Shown here one piece after another: positions 33,501 through 48,500 of a DNA stretch of 64,000 nucleotides. The position numbers and the translations under genes are program-made. This stretch comes from Morinoia aosen (taxonomy: Eukaryota > Arthropoda > Malacostraca > Amphipoda > Talitridae). A model generated the notes under the pieces. That model ran no database searches and was not told the DNA's origin. It saw only the letters and a list, made by a program, of their open reading frames with translations. Location of the stretch: contig CM059572.1 in the NCBI GenBank assembly GCA_030386875.1, positions 37,879,732 through 37,943,731 of the forward strand, given 5' to 3'. Position 1 is the first letter of the stretch, and each line of letters starts with the position of its first letter.

Positions 33501-36500
33501 TGGTTGGTTAATTACATATTACAAAGCATGATATTAGCATACTAAGCCTGCTGAATATGTTTTTAGTATATTTTCAATTTCATTACTACTAATCTTTAGA
33601 AACCTATGTTATTCATGACCTAATAATCTCTTCTTCGTTACCTGATTCTGATATCTGTAATCAGGGCATTTTAGTTCAATAATGCTGTTATATCTTTTTG
33701 GCCCAGCAATACTTGTAAGAGTGTGGTTCATGGAGTTGTGGAACATCACAACAAGCAGCAAATGATTTGACCAATGTATGTCTACATTCATGTAGAGTGA
33801 TCTAATATGTGAACCTGCCATTCGAAGGTAATACAATATCATTTTGCACAAATTGTAGTTCTTTTCTTGTTTTCTTCATGTACATTATTTTGTCTAAAGC
33901 TAACTTGCTGTCTACATGAAGGTAAGCTTGAAGAAGTTTATGCTCATTTTTTGCTGAATCATATCATCGAAAATATTTGTGCATTTAGAACCTTTGTTAT
34001 ACAGGCTCAGGGAAATGAGAAATGACAATATTGTGTTAGAATGAAAAACGGCAGCTGGTGAGGGTGCCATAAATTTTATTCAAGAACTTGTATTGCTATT
34101 TAGTTCTAAAATAAAGCTTGCATGATTCAGTAGGTCAATCTCTGGTACATCTATTTGGTGCTGTAGATGATATATCATAGAAAAGAAAGTAAAAAGAAAA
34201 TAATTTTAGTCCCAATAAGGTGTATACATTAAATGCATAACATTGGGTCTTGAAATGTTCTAACACAAAGATCCTTCATTGGTAAATGATGTATCAGTAA
34301 TATAATAGACCCATATCAATAATTGAACAAACGTTTGAAAGAAAAATTTCTTTTGTTAGTGGCCACTTCCATTGATAAGTGGGAATAATTAGCTTGATTT
34401 TTACATATTCATATTTTTTTCTACATGAATAATGTTGGCGGAGTTAGAGACAAGAAAATGATTGTTGCTTAATGATAACCAAAGCATATTACAACACAAA
34501 TGGAGTAATTTATGGAATTGAATCCCTAAACAAAGCTGTCATATTGTACTCCTGAGGGTTAAAAAGAAGAAATTGTCACACAAGGCTTGTAAAACATGCA
34601 AAAAATTAAAAATAATTTCAGTTCAGTACTGCTGTCCTGCTTTTCAGCACCTACAACTTTCTGCTTCAACTTTTTTCATGTTTCATGAACTTCTTTCTCA
34701 ACTCGCTTTTTCTATGCACCTTGTGCATAGATTCTGCGTTCCCTTAACTTCCTACTAAATAGTACTTTCTTCCTTCCTTTCTTTGGAATGCCTTTGTTAC
34801 GGTTAGGGAGGCTTAACAGCACGTTCACTGCTGTCACTGCTGGTTGGTGTCCTCACCCCCGTCTAAGAAGAATAGGCTTATGAACTTTGATATTTAAGAA
34901 GGAAGAGAAGAATTTATTTATCTATTGATTTTACTGAAGGGCTAGTTTGCCTATTATTTCAGGGCCAATGATAACGGCAGTAAGTTTGAATTTAAGAGCG
35001 GTACCCTATGGTGGTCAATAAGCAACTAAGCTTTTGGTAAATATCAAGTTCTGCACCCAGAGCCACTTGAGCACATGTGCGTGAAGTAGCAGCGATTGTG
35101 TAGAACTAACGTCTAATCTAATAATGACATGACAATGTATATTTGTTTCATCACATCTGTGCTACAGGAAAATGGTATTGCTTCTAGGCTTACCTGAATG
35201 CTTATTGTTGAAGTTTTGTGTGCTATGAAAGTAATTTGTTTATAGCACATTTGAAACTGAATGCTAGAAAATGTAAATGGATTATCAACTCATTATTGAA
35301 TTATGCAGTTAGGTTTCAACAAATTAAATTTTTTCAGTGGTCAAAATGGTTTGAACTTTGTTAATTCTTTGAATTTGATGATGAGTAGCATCTTCCTTTC
35401 AGTTTGTTTGATGTATATTTCTTGTGTCCTCACATAGAGCCAGGATGCAGGAGCCAAGACTTTAGTGATGCTCGGAGAGCAAGGGGGTAAGGTGGAGGCT
35501 GCCGTATTGCATGCGTTACTGGATGATGAGGCAGGTTGACATTTGAATGCACTTGCTCTCTTAACTCATGATAAACCTCTGATTGAAAGTTAAAGAGGAA
35601 TACTGTTAAGAGGAGGGATGCGTTTACTTTGCTGTATGCATTTCATGCTGTAATTTTTTGGAGCAAGATGTTCAGGTCAACCTGTTTAGTCATTAACAGG
35701 CAAAGCTGCATGTTTTAGTAACCTATTTGTGCACTCTAATCCAATAATTTCTGTGCGCATGCCGTTTCACATAAACAAGCATGGAAAATGCGTCTTGGGC
35801 TTTTAAATGAATACCCTAAATTTGGCTTGTTCAACTCTCGTAAAACTATTGCGTGCTTATTTTATATATTTATTCACGCTTTCGATTTCTTAATGATGAA
35901 GAATCTTGCACATGGTAGCTCCCTAACAATTTCTGTATTCCCCAGCATGCTCTGAAATGCTGTCACTTATACCCAAATTGGTGTTACGCTTGACTGTGAT
36001 GACGTGGGTTGCATGTGTTTCTATATTCATCTCTGACATAAGTGAATTATTTCTTAGATGAAATGAATGCTTCAGAGGTTTCTGCAAGCTTGTTGTGTAC
36101 ACCATTTCCTATAGTGTACGAGTTGCTGACACCACCCACCCTACTGGAGGCTGGCCCTCGTGTAACTCACCTCACTAGTACATCTTAGCATGCACTGCTT
36201 TCCAGTTGAGCAGCGTGGCTTACTTGGCTCAATACTTACTTTTTCAACATTCCTTTCTTGTCCCATAGCTTTCACCATATAATCGTTTTCATTTCACTTC
36301 TTGTGCGATTCTATTAATTTTGAAATATCTGCTTCAATTTTACTTTGTGATATTTGGTAAGTTTGTACTCTATTAATCTTTTTGCATAGAAATTTATTTA
36401 TATTTTGCATGTGTGGTCTGTTGTATTAGTAGAATTTTGACAATTCCTAATCTATAGATCATTGTTTTGTCAGCATCATGTGTGGTAGGTCATCTTTTGA

Positions 36501-39500
36501 AAATCAACCTTGATTTGCTAAGTTATATGCACATAAGTTTCATTCTCATACTGTTTGTTGTGTTTTTTCCTAATATTCTGTTCCATCATTTTGTAAGGGA
36601 AAATTTGTTTCCAGTTCTCTTGTACACTCGTTACATGTTTTTAGGATTGGTCTTCAAATTTGTTTGATAATATGATTCTGAAGTAAATATTTAACTGTGA
36701 CTTTATCAATGACTCATTCCTTGATTTTGTTAAAATTGTACAAATTAGTTCATTTGTTTTGGCAAAAATGCTTCATCGGCATATTTGAGTATGTGAAAGT
36801 ATGAAAAATATCACTTCACATGTGCTGCACTGATGTACATATGGTTTATATTTACTCAAGTAATTGAAATTGTTTTTTACTTACCCTCTTGCTTTCATCA
36901 ATCACTTTCAAGCTCTGCTCTGTTTCAAAGTCAGTTTTACTGATCTACCAGTTAATTTTTCTTCTAAAATTAGATTCCATCTTTCAAAGAAAAAAACAAT
37001 GTACTATATGTTTTTTGTTGTGTACAAGGTAAATATTTTAATTCTGTATTCCTGCATGCTTTGGTTGTTCACTATTTACAACTGCTATCATGAGTGCAGA
37101 CGGAGGCAGGAGGCGTCAAAATTTTGATGGAGCTTGACAAGCAGGGTGGTGAGTGAAGCATCCTGCTGCACTGATTCCTAATGAAATCCACGTAGATTTG
37201 AGCAGGCTCATGAAGAACTTTTAGCTTCACTGATATGTGACTTTTAAATGGTCAACAGGACGTGGCTTGTGTGATTAAAACTTTCTAGTGGTGCTTTTAA
37301 TGATACTTTTCTTATCCATTTGATTTTTTTATTTAGTTGCATTAAATAAAAACTTTAATGCTACTCAACTTGGCATACTTATATTAACAGTATTTGTGAT
37401 CTTGCTTTTGGGAAATTTTATTGTACAGTGAATATAAAATGGTTTTTCTAGGTACATAAGGGTGTTCACAACATTCCACATTGTGCATTTTCTAAATGTC
37501 CATAGGTAGGTTAAAATTTTATTCAAGTTACCCATGTATTTCTGGAATGACATATTACAAACTACACAGGTCTGAAAGTTTGATGATTTTTATGCATTCT
37601 TTAGTATGTTGCCTACTCCAAAGAAATGTATTTATGCCATTTGAGATATCCTAGCATCCTACTGTTACTAGAAACCATTACTTTCTACTAATAATCTGGA
37701 TAACTTTCCAACATCTTTTAGTCAAATTATGCCAGGGAATTGAAAAATGTGAGTTTGAATTTTCTAGTTTGATTAGTTCCCTTTATGCTGTGAAGTTTAT
37801 AGTCTTCAAGTTCATAGCCCCTTCAGGGGGATATATATTGTTCATTGATGGTAATTAATGCTCCCAGGGTGAATATGTGAGGATCTTAGCTAAACGTAAA
37901 GTAGGCCCTCCTTTTGTTGAAATAAAATAAGTTTTTGTTTTGGTATGACAATCTTTTATTTGGCTCACTGCAATCCTGTTTTTAAGCACCTACTTCTTTC
38001 TTCTTCCTCTTCTGTCTTGTTTGATGAACTTCTTTCTCAACTTGCTGTTTTGATGCACCTAATGGTGCCTTTCCTTCCCTCTTAGGAATGCCTTTGTTCC
38101 AAACTGACTTAAACTAACATCTAATTTAATCTCAAATTCCTAGTCTTTTATGAACAGAAATATTAGGTAAAACAAAGGATATGTTGCTATTTTGTCCTTG
38201 ATATGAAAAATGTATTTCTCATCATTTAAATTGACAAGCAGTGACTCTGAACTAGTAAGAAAAAGCAAATGAAAAAGTTAAAGTGACACTGCTAATATGT
38301 ACAGAAATTCAATAGAGTTGATTTAAATAAAATATTTGGGAGTCATTTTTTAGCAATCTAAGTTGAATTTGTCTTGGTATTGCATATACTTCTCAATATC
38401 CATCATTATTATCTAATTTCTGTTGTTTTTGCATTGCATTTCAAACTCTGGTGTGCATGTCATGTCCGATGTCTTGCTCTAACGTTAGTTCTTGTATCTA
38501 TCTTTAGTAAAGGGGATTGGAGCTGTTTGTAGGATTGCACATATTTCTGTGGTTTGATTTGTTTTGTGTTGCTATTGTTTTGGGAATTCATCAAAACCAT
38601 TTGAAATATTGAACGTGGGAAGTGATTGTTGCTTTGTACCACACCTTGCTTGTATGTTAGTGGAGTACTTTACCTTTCTTTGTAGTGACAGAAACTAAAT
38701 ACTGCATTAGTTGTGTTATTTTGCTTCTTTGGAATACTAAGCTTTTCCTGGCACCTGTTTTGTTAAGGTTTGCTTGCCTGCCTTCTAATTGTATGAGTGT
38801 TTGGCATGAGATAATACTTCCTCTTATTTTAGTGACAATATTCATTACATTCTGAAACTTGTGTACTGTAATTGATTTGTTCTTTTGCTACCCAATTGAA
38901 TTTAAAGCAATTTGGTATCGGAAATGTAGCATCACAGCAGTTGCAAATGAGCATTTCAGCCGATATGAGGGAGCTTATCTTCTGTTAAATTTACTTCAAG
39001 CATGAAAATGTGCTCAATTCAAATCAACAATAACTCATAAGTGCTGATGATGCTACTTTTCTGCTACCTATTTTTATGTTTGCTTTGTAGAATTAATGTG
39101 ATTGAGTGGTTAAAAAAATTCTTATTTGTGTAAGCTTATGCCATAGTGAGCGTATAAAGCTTTAATCAGGAGTAAATGCAATCAGTGATATTTTGAACTT
39201 CCATTTGAATTATTTTTAGCTCTAATTGTCTTGCAGTTGCTATGTGAAGATTAGGCTGCTCATATATCTGTGAATGATGGCTATGCATCAGCTTGTTCAC
39301 AAGCTACAGTATATTGTTTAGTTGCTATTGCAAGAAGTCCTATTTTAGAAGTGACCGGAACCCTCGTATACGCATGCAGAGCAACTGGACCGCATTGAGG
39401 AGGGCATGGACCAGATCAACGAAGACATGAAGGAGGCAGAAAAGAATCTCTCTGGCATGGAGAAGTGCTGTGGCATCTTTGCCTTGCCGTGGAAAAAGTA

Positions 39501-42500
39501 AGTTCTTGTGTTGCTGTGGTTTTGCTTTTTTCTTGCTACCAAAATGAACAAAAACTTATTTTTTGATAACCAATTGAGCCTACTCTTTAATTTAATTTTT
39601 TTTAATTGAAAGTTATTAAGTTTGGTTTTATTAGTATTAGTTTTATTAAGTTTCATATATATTTTTAAAGCATTCTAGGTTCAACTTCCCATGATTTTGA
39701 AATATGTTGGGATATTTTTGTTGCTGTGTTCATCCCTATAAGTTATTATATGCATGTAGTACTGAATGCTGTCCTTCAACTGAAATATGCTTTTTGAGAA
39801 TAGAATTATACTCAACTGTATAAAGTCAGGGTATGAAGTCAGATTCATCCCACCGCTGCCACCACTGAATGAGTCGGGTTTTTCTTCCGCTCTCTCTTGC
39901 CTTATGGCCTTAAAGTTCATTTAATCCGCGTCAATCGTGAAGTATATGATGATTTTTATTGAAGATACATCTGCCAATACTATGTAATTCGGGTTATTTT
40001 CTGCCCGCTCCAAAGCTTAAGTGTCTTTCATTCATCTGCGGTTACTTTTCTGACAGACTCGCTCGGCAGAGCGTTACGTAATCAATTTAGAAGTTAAGAA
40101 AGGTAGCGCTGATAGCTGCCACCACGAGGCGTATAGATAGCCTCGACTAAAATTAAAGGTTTGGTTACGTTAACTCAGACTGTCAATTTGGTAGCGATGG
40201 CTTATGGCCGGCACGTGTTTCTTATGCCCTTTTACGAGAGAGATGAGAGAGAGGGTATATACGAGGCCCAGTTTTTTTTTCCATTTATTGATGGGAAGGC
40301 AAGTACGGATTGTTAGAGCACACGAGGTAAAAACAACATATAAAATTCCGGGGAACAATCGGACAACACCTCACGATCTTCCTTCGATCGACTTCTCACG
40401 ACAACAGACTGTGTACAAACAGCCAACACACGAGCCAAGGAATGTGTAACCACCGAAAAGGATGAGCCACTTACGCGTATAGCAAACACTTGAAATCATG
40501 CGCCCTCAAAACAAGTCAATGGATTTTCGTTGATCGTGCCACGCTCTACTCGAACACAGTCTCTAAATTCAACAATTGAAGATATGGGCTTTTACTATCA
40601 ACTCAAATTCATAAGTATCAAAACCGGCTGTTCGTCTCAACCCTCAACTGAACCCTAGTACGTCCGTTCACGACCACGGTCTCTACACCGTCTGTCCTTT
40701 CCCGACTACCGCTCCGCACCCAGTGACCTCCACTCGTCCTACTCAAATCCTGCTCGGACAGTGCTCACCCCTCCCAAAGGGGAGGGGGGGTCACTGCACG
40801 AGCCGGGCAGCAACGGGGCGAGAAGGTTCTGAGCTTCGCCTCCCTCCACCCAACCGGGGTGCGGCTGGGGGAGAGGGGTCGGGTCTCATGCCCCTGCCCG
40901 CCTCCCGTTACGGCAATTAAACGATGGTCCGCGGGACGGCGACACTAAACTCAGCGCTCTGCGCCGTCGTATGAGGTTCCCACATTTTATAGTGCTGCGG
41001 TTGCCTAGGCCCGAGCGTCGAATTATCAGATTTAATACGGGGAAGATTTCTCTTCTGAGAAACGTCCCATTTATATCTTTCCCAAGACCATAGCACGAAG
41101 GCCGGTCGTTATTTTATGACCCGTGTAATATATGAGATCCAGTCTTCACATCAATTATATATTTTCGCTCGGCAATGCTAACGGCAAAGATGGGATGAAT
41201 CTGACTTCATACCCTGACTTTATACACAACTGTTACTTGCGTGACTTGTCCTGAAAGTAATGAATGATTTGACTTTTAAATAAAAATTAGAGGTATGAAC
41301 ACAAAAATTTCTTAACTCTGTTACAAAACAATATTCTCTTTTTCAATAGTTTCACTTTGCCAACGTTATTATCCTCACCTAGCACCAAGGATCCGAGTCA
41401 GGATGTCACTGCTTTTTTTGAGCTCTTCTCCCCTCAGGGGGATACAATTATTGTATCTATGGGAACTAGCCCTCCCAGGGGGACAATGTGAGGGCCCGAG
41501 CTGAGAGTTAGATAGGCCTTCTTTTTGTTGAAATAAAATATTTTTGCTATGTTGAGAACCATCTATTTCGGTTCACTGCTGTCCTGTTTTTCAGCCCCTA
41601 CTACTTCCTTCTTCAACTTTACCTTGTTTCATGAACTTCTTTCTTATCTTACTGTTTCTATGCCCCTTCTGCATAGATTCCCCTTTCTCTTATTTCCCCC
41701 CTCAGGGGGATACAACTATTGTATCTATGGGAATTAGCGCTCCCAGGGGAAAAATGTGAGGGCCCAAGCTGAGAGTTAGGTAGGCCTTCTTTTTGTTGAA
41801 ATAAAATGTTTTTTTTTTGTTATGTTAAGGACCACCTTTTTTTGGTTCACTACTGTCCTGTTTTTCAGCACCTCTGACTTTCTTCTTCAACTTTTATCTT
41901 ATTTCATGAACTTCTTTCCCATCTTACTGTTTCTATGCCCTTTGTGCATAGATTCCTCATTTTCATATCTCCATACTAAATGGTGCCTTCCTCCTTCCTC
42001 TCTTCGATACGCTCTATTTTTGCAGCGGTTAGGGAGACTTAAACTAACTTATAATCTAATCTAATCTTCTCTTATTTCCATACTAAATGGTGCCTTCCTC
42101 CTTCCTCTCTTTGATACGCTCTTTTTTTGTAGCCGTTAGGGAGGCTTAAACTAACTTATAATCTCATAATCTTTTGGGCTCATTATTTCTGAATTTTCTT
42201 CTCAAAAAAGTAATTTTATTTATTTATTTTTTTTATTTAATTTTTTGGGGCAAATTTGCAAGAAAAATTCCTGTGAATTGTTGTAGAGTAATCTTAATCT
42301 TCTTGATTATATAACTCAATTTTTTCTTTCATTTCATGTTCAACGAGTGGATGGCCTCTCACCCCAGTGTTCGTCGTGCATGATAGTTGCTCTGTGATAG
42401 AATACTATGCACCATTTCTACACCAAAGTCTCATTTGTTGCTTTATGATGTACTGGTGGGGATGGGTGTAGTTCCTCCTGGGAACAGGCAACACTTGGCA

Positions 42501-45500
42501 TTTAATGTGTGTATACATATTATTTCTCATTAAATCAGCATACAGGTAGCACACTCTACTTCCTGTGGTCAGATGAACTTCCTGTATCGGGACCATCCAT
42601 GCGGCGTACCGAACTTTGAGTGTCCTGTACACCTGTCCCCACACAGCTGCTGCAGTGATCGTGCCGTAATTGTATGGTGCTGTGCAGGATGAAGGAGTTC
42701 ACGGAGGACGACAGCACCTGGAAGGACAAGGGCGATGGTGTGGTGGATGGCCAGCCTGGCCGCATCATAGACTCAACCAATGCTGTCCCGTCGGGGGCCA
42801 TGCAAATCTCACGGTGAACACTTGCTAGAATTTTCATGACTTCATCTCATGCTTGTTCTTGTCAGATTGCTTAAAGGTTAGGATTTTTTTCTGGAGTACA
42901 ATTTGTCACTCCTTAGAGAAATGTCATATTTCAATACATGTTACTGTCTACAGGAATAGGACTTCCAGGGTAACATTTAGAGCATAGCAATATTCTGGTC
43001 TGACTCCTATTCTATGGATTGCGCTACCGAATGGTGTGTAGAAAAGTCTAGGCTTTAAGTGTAGCCAACACAATACTTTGTAGTAGGGAGGCAGCTTTCT
43101 CAATTTTTATGCTCAGTCACCTTTGACTTGGGCTGATCACTGTTGTTAGTGCAGGAAATATTTGTGTTGTGCAGAATCACTAACGACGCGCGAGAGGACG
43201 AGATGGAGGAGAACCTCGGCCAGGTGAACACGATGATAGACAACCTCCGCAACATGGCCATCGACATGGGCTCTGAAATAGACGGCCAGAACACCCAGAT
43301 CTCGCGGCTCGACGCAAAGGTCAGCTTCTGTAGCCTCTTGCTTCTGTCTGCATGGCAACGTAGCATAGCATCTTTGGTAGTAATGGCTCGTCTTTAATGA
43401 AAATTTCCCTCGTACATTTATGTAGGATTTTTTTCTGGTCTACAGGTATAAAAAGATTTTTCTGAACAGTTGGTACCCCTCAAGAGAAAACAATTATTGT
43501 ATCTATAGGAATTAGTGCTCCCTGAGAAAATACGTGAGGTCGTGAGCTAAAGGTTAGGCAGGCCTTCTTTTGGGTGAAATACAATAGGTTTTTGTTTTAT
43601 TACGGACTATCATTTTTTGGATCATTGCTGACCCGTTTTCTGCACCGACTACTTTATTCTTAATTTTTATCTGGTTCTTAATTTTTTTTTCTCAATTTAC
43701 TATTTCCATGCACCTTGTGCATCGATTCTGTGTTCCCTCAAGGGGGTCTTCCCAGGCCCTTTTCGGCCCGATGGGCCGTTTTTGTTTCTTTATTGAAAAA
43801 GGATCCTTAGGTGGTGGGCTATTGTACCCTAAAATTTTATGGGGTTACGGGTATTAGACCCCCTTCAAGGAGGGGGGGGGGACTAAAGGGGACTAAAAAT
43901 CATGAATTTTTGATCCCTTATAAAGAGAAAACAAAACGAAAAATGAGAATTCTAAAACTTTCAATTTGTTTGCAATGTTACGAGAATTTCAAAACTGTCT
44001 TTGAATTTGTTCTAGCATAAAAAATCAATGACTTATGTTCTTTTGAAACATCCATAAAAATGAACTAAAAAAACTAATTTTTCAAACTAAAAAAAAACTA
44101 AGGCCTAAATCGAAAAAATTACACGGGTAAAATGTTTTTTTTTTCAAACACACATTTACTGGCCAAATTTCAGACCAATTGGATCAAAAATTTTTAGTTT
44201 CTGGGTTAACTCCCTTTAGATCGTCTCACTTTTTCAACTTTTTTCGTCCGATTCGTTTGAAAATTGGCCAGTATATGTATTTTGTGAAAGTAAACCATTT
44301 TCACTCATGTCACTTTTTCGATTTAGGGCTTAGTTTTTTTTCAAAAAATTAGTTTCTTGGTATATTTTATGGATATTTCAAAATGGTACATGTCTTCGAG
44401 TTTTGATGCTAGAACAAAACCAAAGACAGTTTTAGAATCCTTGGAACATTCCTAACAAACTCAAATAGTTTTTTTTTCAAATTCAAGTTTTTTCTATTTT
44501 TTCAAATTTTTTAAAATTTCTGGAAACAGTATTTTTTGGGGTTTAGAGCTATATATTTTTTCAAAGAATTCGAATTTGAAAAAAAAACATTTGAGTTTGT
44601 TAGAAATGTTTCAAGGATTCTAAAACTGTCTATGGTTATGTTCTAGCATCAAAACTCGAGGACTAGTCCCATTTTGAATGTTGAAAGATAGAAGTGTTGG
44701 GTATCATCAAAAAACGAAATTTTTTGTTGAAGTGTAAGATAATGAACAATTTATGTCATTGAATGCAGTTTTAATTTTTATTTCGATAATTTCCATATAT
44801 AACTTCATATTCACACTGTGCATTGTTATTTCCAAACCCGGCCCCCAAAATTTTTTTTTTTCACCAAAATATCAATTTTTCATTTTCAGTCTGATTCTTA
44901 TGAAATTTGACTATGATATGTAACCTTTGAAAAGAAACAATTTATTCTATTAATTTTTTTGAGAAAATTTTTAAAAAATTTGACATATTGGTTTTTAGGT
45001 ATTGATATTTCACTGGTAATATTTCAAAATGGGACTCATTATCGAGTTTTGATGCTAGAACAAAAACAAAGACAGTTTTAGAATTCTTGAAACATTTCTA
45101 ACAAACTCACATGGGCTTTTTTTTCCATTTCCCATTTGTTCTCTTTGTATATGGGGTTGAAATGGGCTCAAAGTTAAAGATTTTGGTCCCTTTACCCCCC
45201 TGGGGGGGGGGGGGGGGTAAGTAATCTATTGTCCGTAGCACCATAAAATTTTAGGACCGAATAGACCACCACCTAAGGGTCCTTTTCCAACAAAAACATG
45301 AAAAATGACCACCTGAGCGGCAGGGTCCTGGGACGATCTCCTTAATTCCATGCTAATGGTACCTTCTCTTTGGAACGCCTTGGTTGCAGTTTAGGAGGCT
45401 TAAACTAACATCTAATCTTCTGAAATATTGAAAAAATACTTCGCAAGTGTATCTATGATACGGATTCCGCTCGATTAAATCATGGCTTAACAGGATGGAC

Positions 45501-48500
45501 AGAGATGTTTGGTGCCGACATCTGAAGGGCTTACGTAAGGAAAGTTCGAATTGTAGTGAAGCCTCTGACCTACATATCCTCACGCTTTCAGTTTTTCTAG
45601 TAATCAGATTATAATACTTATTCCTATCATTAATCTAGTGAAAAGGCCAATGTGCCTTATTGAACATTTTTCAGTGCCGTAGTTTTGGTGCGTTTTGTGA
45701 GCTGGTGTAAAGTAAACACAGGAGAACTATACTACTCAAGTGAGACCTACGTCCGTTTGTCTGTCACACTTTAGACTCATGAGATTAGATTAAAGCTCAG
45801 ACATGCAATCCAATTTCTTTGCATCGGTCACGGGTGTACCAAGATTTGTGATGAGATGCGCTTCTTCTCTTCTTTTAAAAACAATTATTTATGTATTTCA
45901 CCCACTGTTGCCATTTTTGATGAGCTGTCTTCAATAGTAATTACAGTCATCATCTCTCAGCATCATCTAAGAACTATGATATAGTTGTTGTACACCTTTT
46001 CTTGCTATATCTTAAAGTTATCACACGCAAATACAAGATGAGCTTCGTAGTAATTTGAGTGTTCTCATCGTAACTTTTGTGTGAAGTGTTGAGATTTCAA
46101 TTTTTGTGCATTCGTAAATTTTCTCTGTTTCGTTATTGAAACTTACAAAAAAGTTACTAGTTTTCTCTTAGGATATTAATAGACGAATATTTTCAAATCT
46201 TTACCAGGGATTCAATACCTAACAGGTAAACTGTAGTTAACCAAATAATCTCATGTTGTGTTTTTCCCTAACTGTGCATTATAACCATTAAATTTTTATA
46301 CAAGGTACCCTCATTTTCTACAGCATGAAAACCTACAGGTAACTAATGCTTCCTTGATCTCCTTATTCATTTTACCTTATCTAGTCCGTAGATCTGACGT
46401 TCATCATGTTACTTTAAATCAATTGTCAGGACTATCAATTAAATCAATTGTCAGGGCTTGTAGTACTAGTTCAGCGCTGAAGCTCGTGCAGCTAAGGGCG
46501 CACTGATAATATCGGCGCCTTAAGCCTGTGGTGCCTGCGTTCTGTTGGAGTCCAAGGCTTGTTGAATGCTGGACGTCTCATGTAGAATGCTGGACGTCTC
46601 ATGTGGAATGCTGAACAGTGGACGTACTGATACTTCAAGAGACTGAACTTATTGTTGGCATAAAACTGTGGCTTGTCTACTGCTCAAAGCCTAAATTATT
46701 TCCTTAACTGTAGCTTGTATCCAACCGTTTTGATTTTTAAGGCAATTTATACAAGCAGTTCACCAGTCCCAGTGTGTAGGTTGACCTCAATGTTCCTCTC
46801 TAGCTTTGCTTGTGCTCATTATTTAAACATTTCACAAAAAATGTTCGAAATACCTGGCAAACGTACTGATCACCCATTTTTGTGACGTTACCAATGGAAG
46901 AACACTGTGTTGCCATTCAAACTTTGCATGCCACGAGTCCTTGGGTGACTGAGAGCGCGAGTTGAAGCCGTGCAAGCATACAGATTGACTGTACAGACCC
47001 CCACACACGCAGGGCACCTCCAACGAAGTGCGCATCAAGGCCGCCAACACCCGCACCAACTGCCTCATACGCAAGCCCCCTGCTGCCTCTAAAGGCCCCG
47101 GGTCCTCTTGATCGCACCCATGAGTAACGCTCCGCGCTCTCTTTTGTGTTATTATTGGCAGCTGCGTGTCTTCTTGTCACATTGTGAACTGCTCTTGTTA
47201 AGCCTCGTGTTGCTGGTTCATTCTGTGTATGCGAGTGGTGTTCAGTTTTTCATTCTGTGCCTCTAGGGTTGGAAAATTTCATGTCTGTTGAGCAGCTCAG
47301 TGTATTGAGCTTCAATTTGGTCCAAGTTATATAGTTTTTACCATTTGCAATTTCATATTGCTGTGAAAATTGAAAGCTTGGGCTAAGCCATTCTTGGTGT
47401 GTTCAGTATGTTGTATAGGTATATTTTATGTGCACTATTCCGTATCATGCGTGAGGCCTTCAAATGCTGGAAAATTGCTGTATTTCTGTTTCGTTCTAAC
47501 AACGATATTGTTTTCGTTGGTGCAAAAAATAATGTGAACCTGTTTTTGAGAAATTCTTAGTGGTTTGTAAATAATTTGTTGTAGAACATACATTCCAGGT
47601 GCGTACGTGTGCAGTTCTACATTTTATTTTGTATTATGCAAGTTGTTACTGTGTGCAAATATATTTCTAGTTATTCATAATACTGAATATTGCTTTGTAT
47701 TTACTTTGTAAGTAAAAACAATGTTGATGGTTTTGGAATTTCAAGCACATTAGTTAATGGGTGATGAGACACACCACCTCGGTTGAGGTGAGGGGAACGA
47801 GTGCCGTCAGTGAAGCAGTGCCGACTCTGCTCGTCTCGAGCTTTGAAAACTTGCACTCCGTCATGATTTCCATAGCGTTACCGCTCATGAAACTTAACCC
47901 TAGCTAATTACTTTTTGTATATCTATATGAATAAATAATTCAAACACTGAAATATCTGCGGTTCTTTTCACTGAAGCGTTATATCGTTACATTTTACCAA
48001 ACTCTGAGCAATTATTTCAGGAATGTGTTTCAATTTTTTTAGAACAAGTATACTGGTTGTCAGATCTTCAGTAATTCAGCTGGACTCCTCACTCAATCAT
48101 AGGTGAAACACGTGCATTCGACTGAATATTAACTCTAATGACTGACCTCCATGCAGTTAAGAAACTGTTCAAACTTGAAAAAACATCCAAGAAGAACAAT
48201 ATCAACTCGATGATTGTAAAGGCGTGCTTGGCTGTTCATTTAGCCGTGAACTCCAGTCACTAAGTCTTGGCCTCTTTTTTGGCTGTAGGCCTAAATGGTA
48301 CTGTGTAATATATATGGCATGCGTTTTTTGTTAGGTTTCAAAATTTTCCATCAGCTGTAAATAATTGCAGGTTTTGCCTGAGTGCTAACATCCGTTTGTT
48401 TCTTTTGATGTATGTTCGGCATAGAGTATATTAGAGTTCATTTGTTTATTGCGTAATTTTGTACATAGTTTGCGTGCGATTTCTTGAATTTATCAATTCT

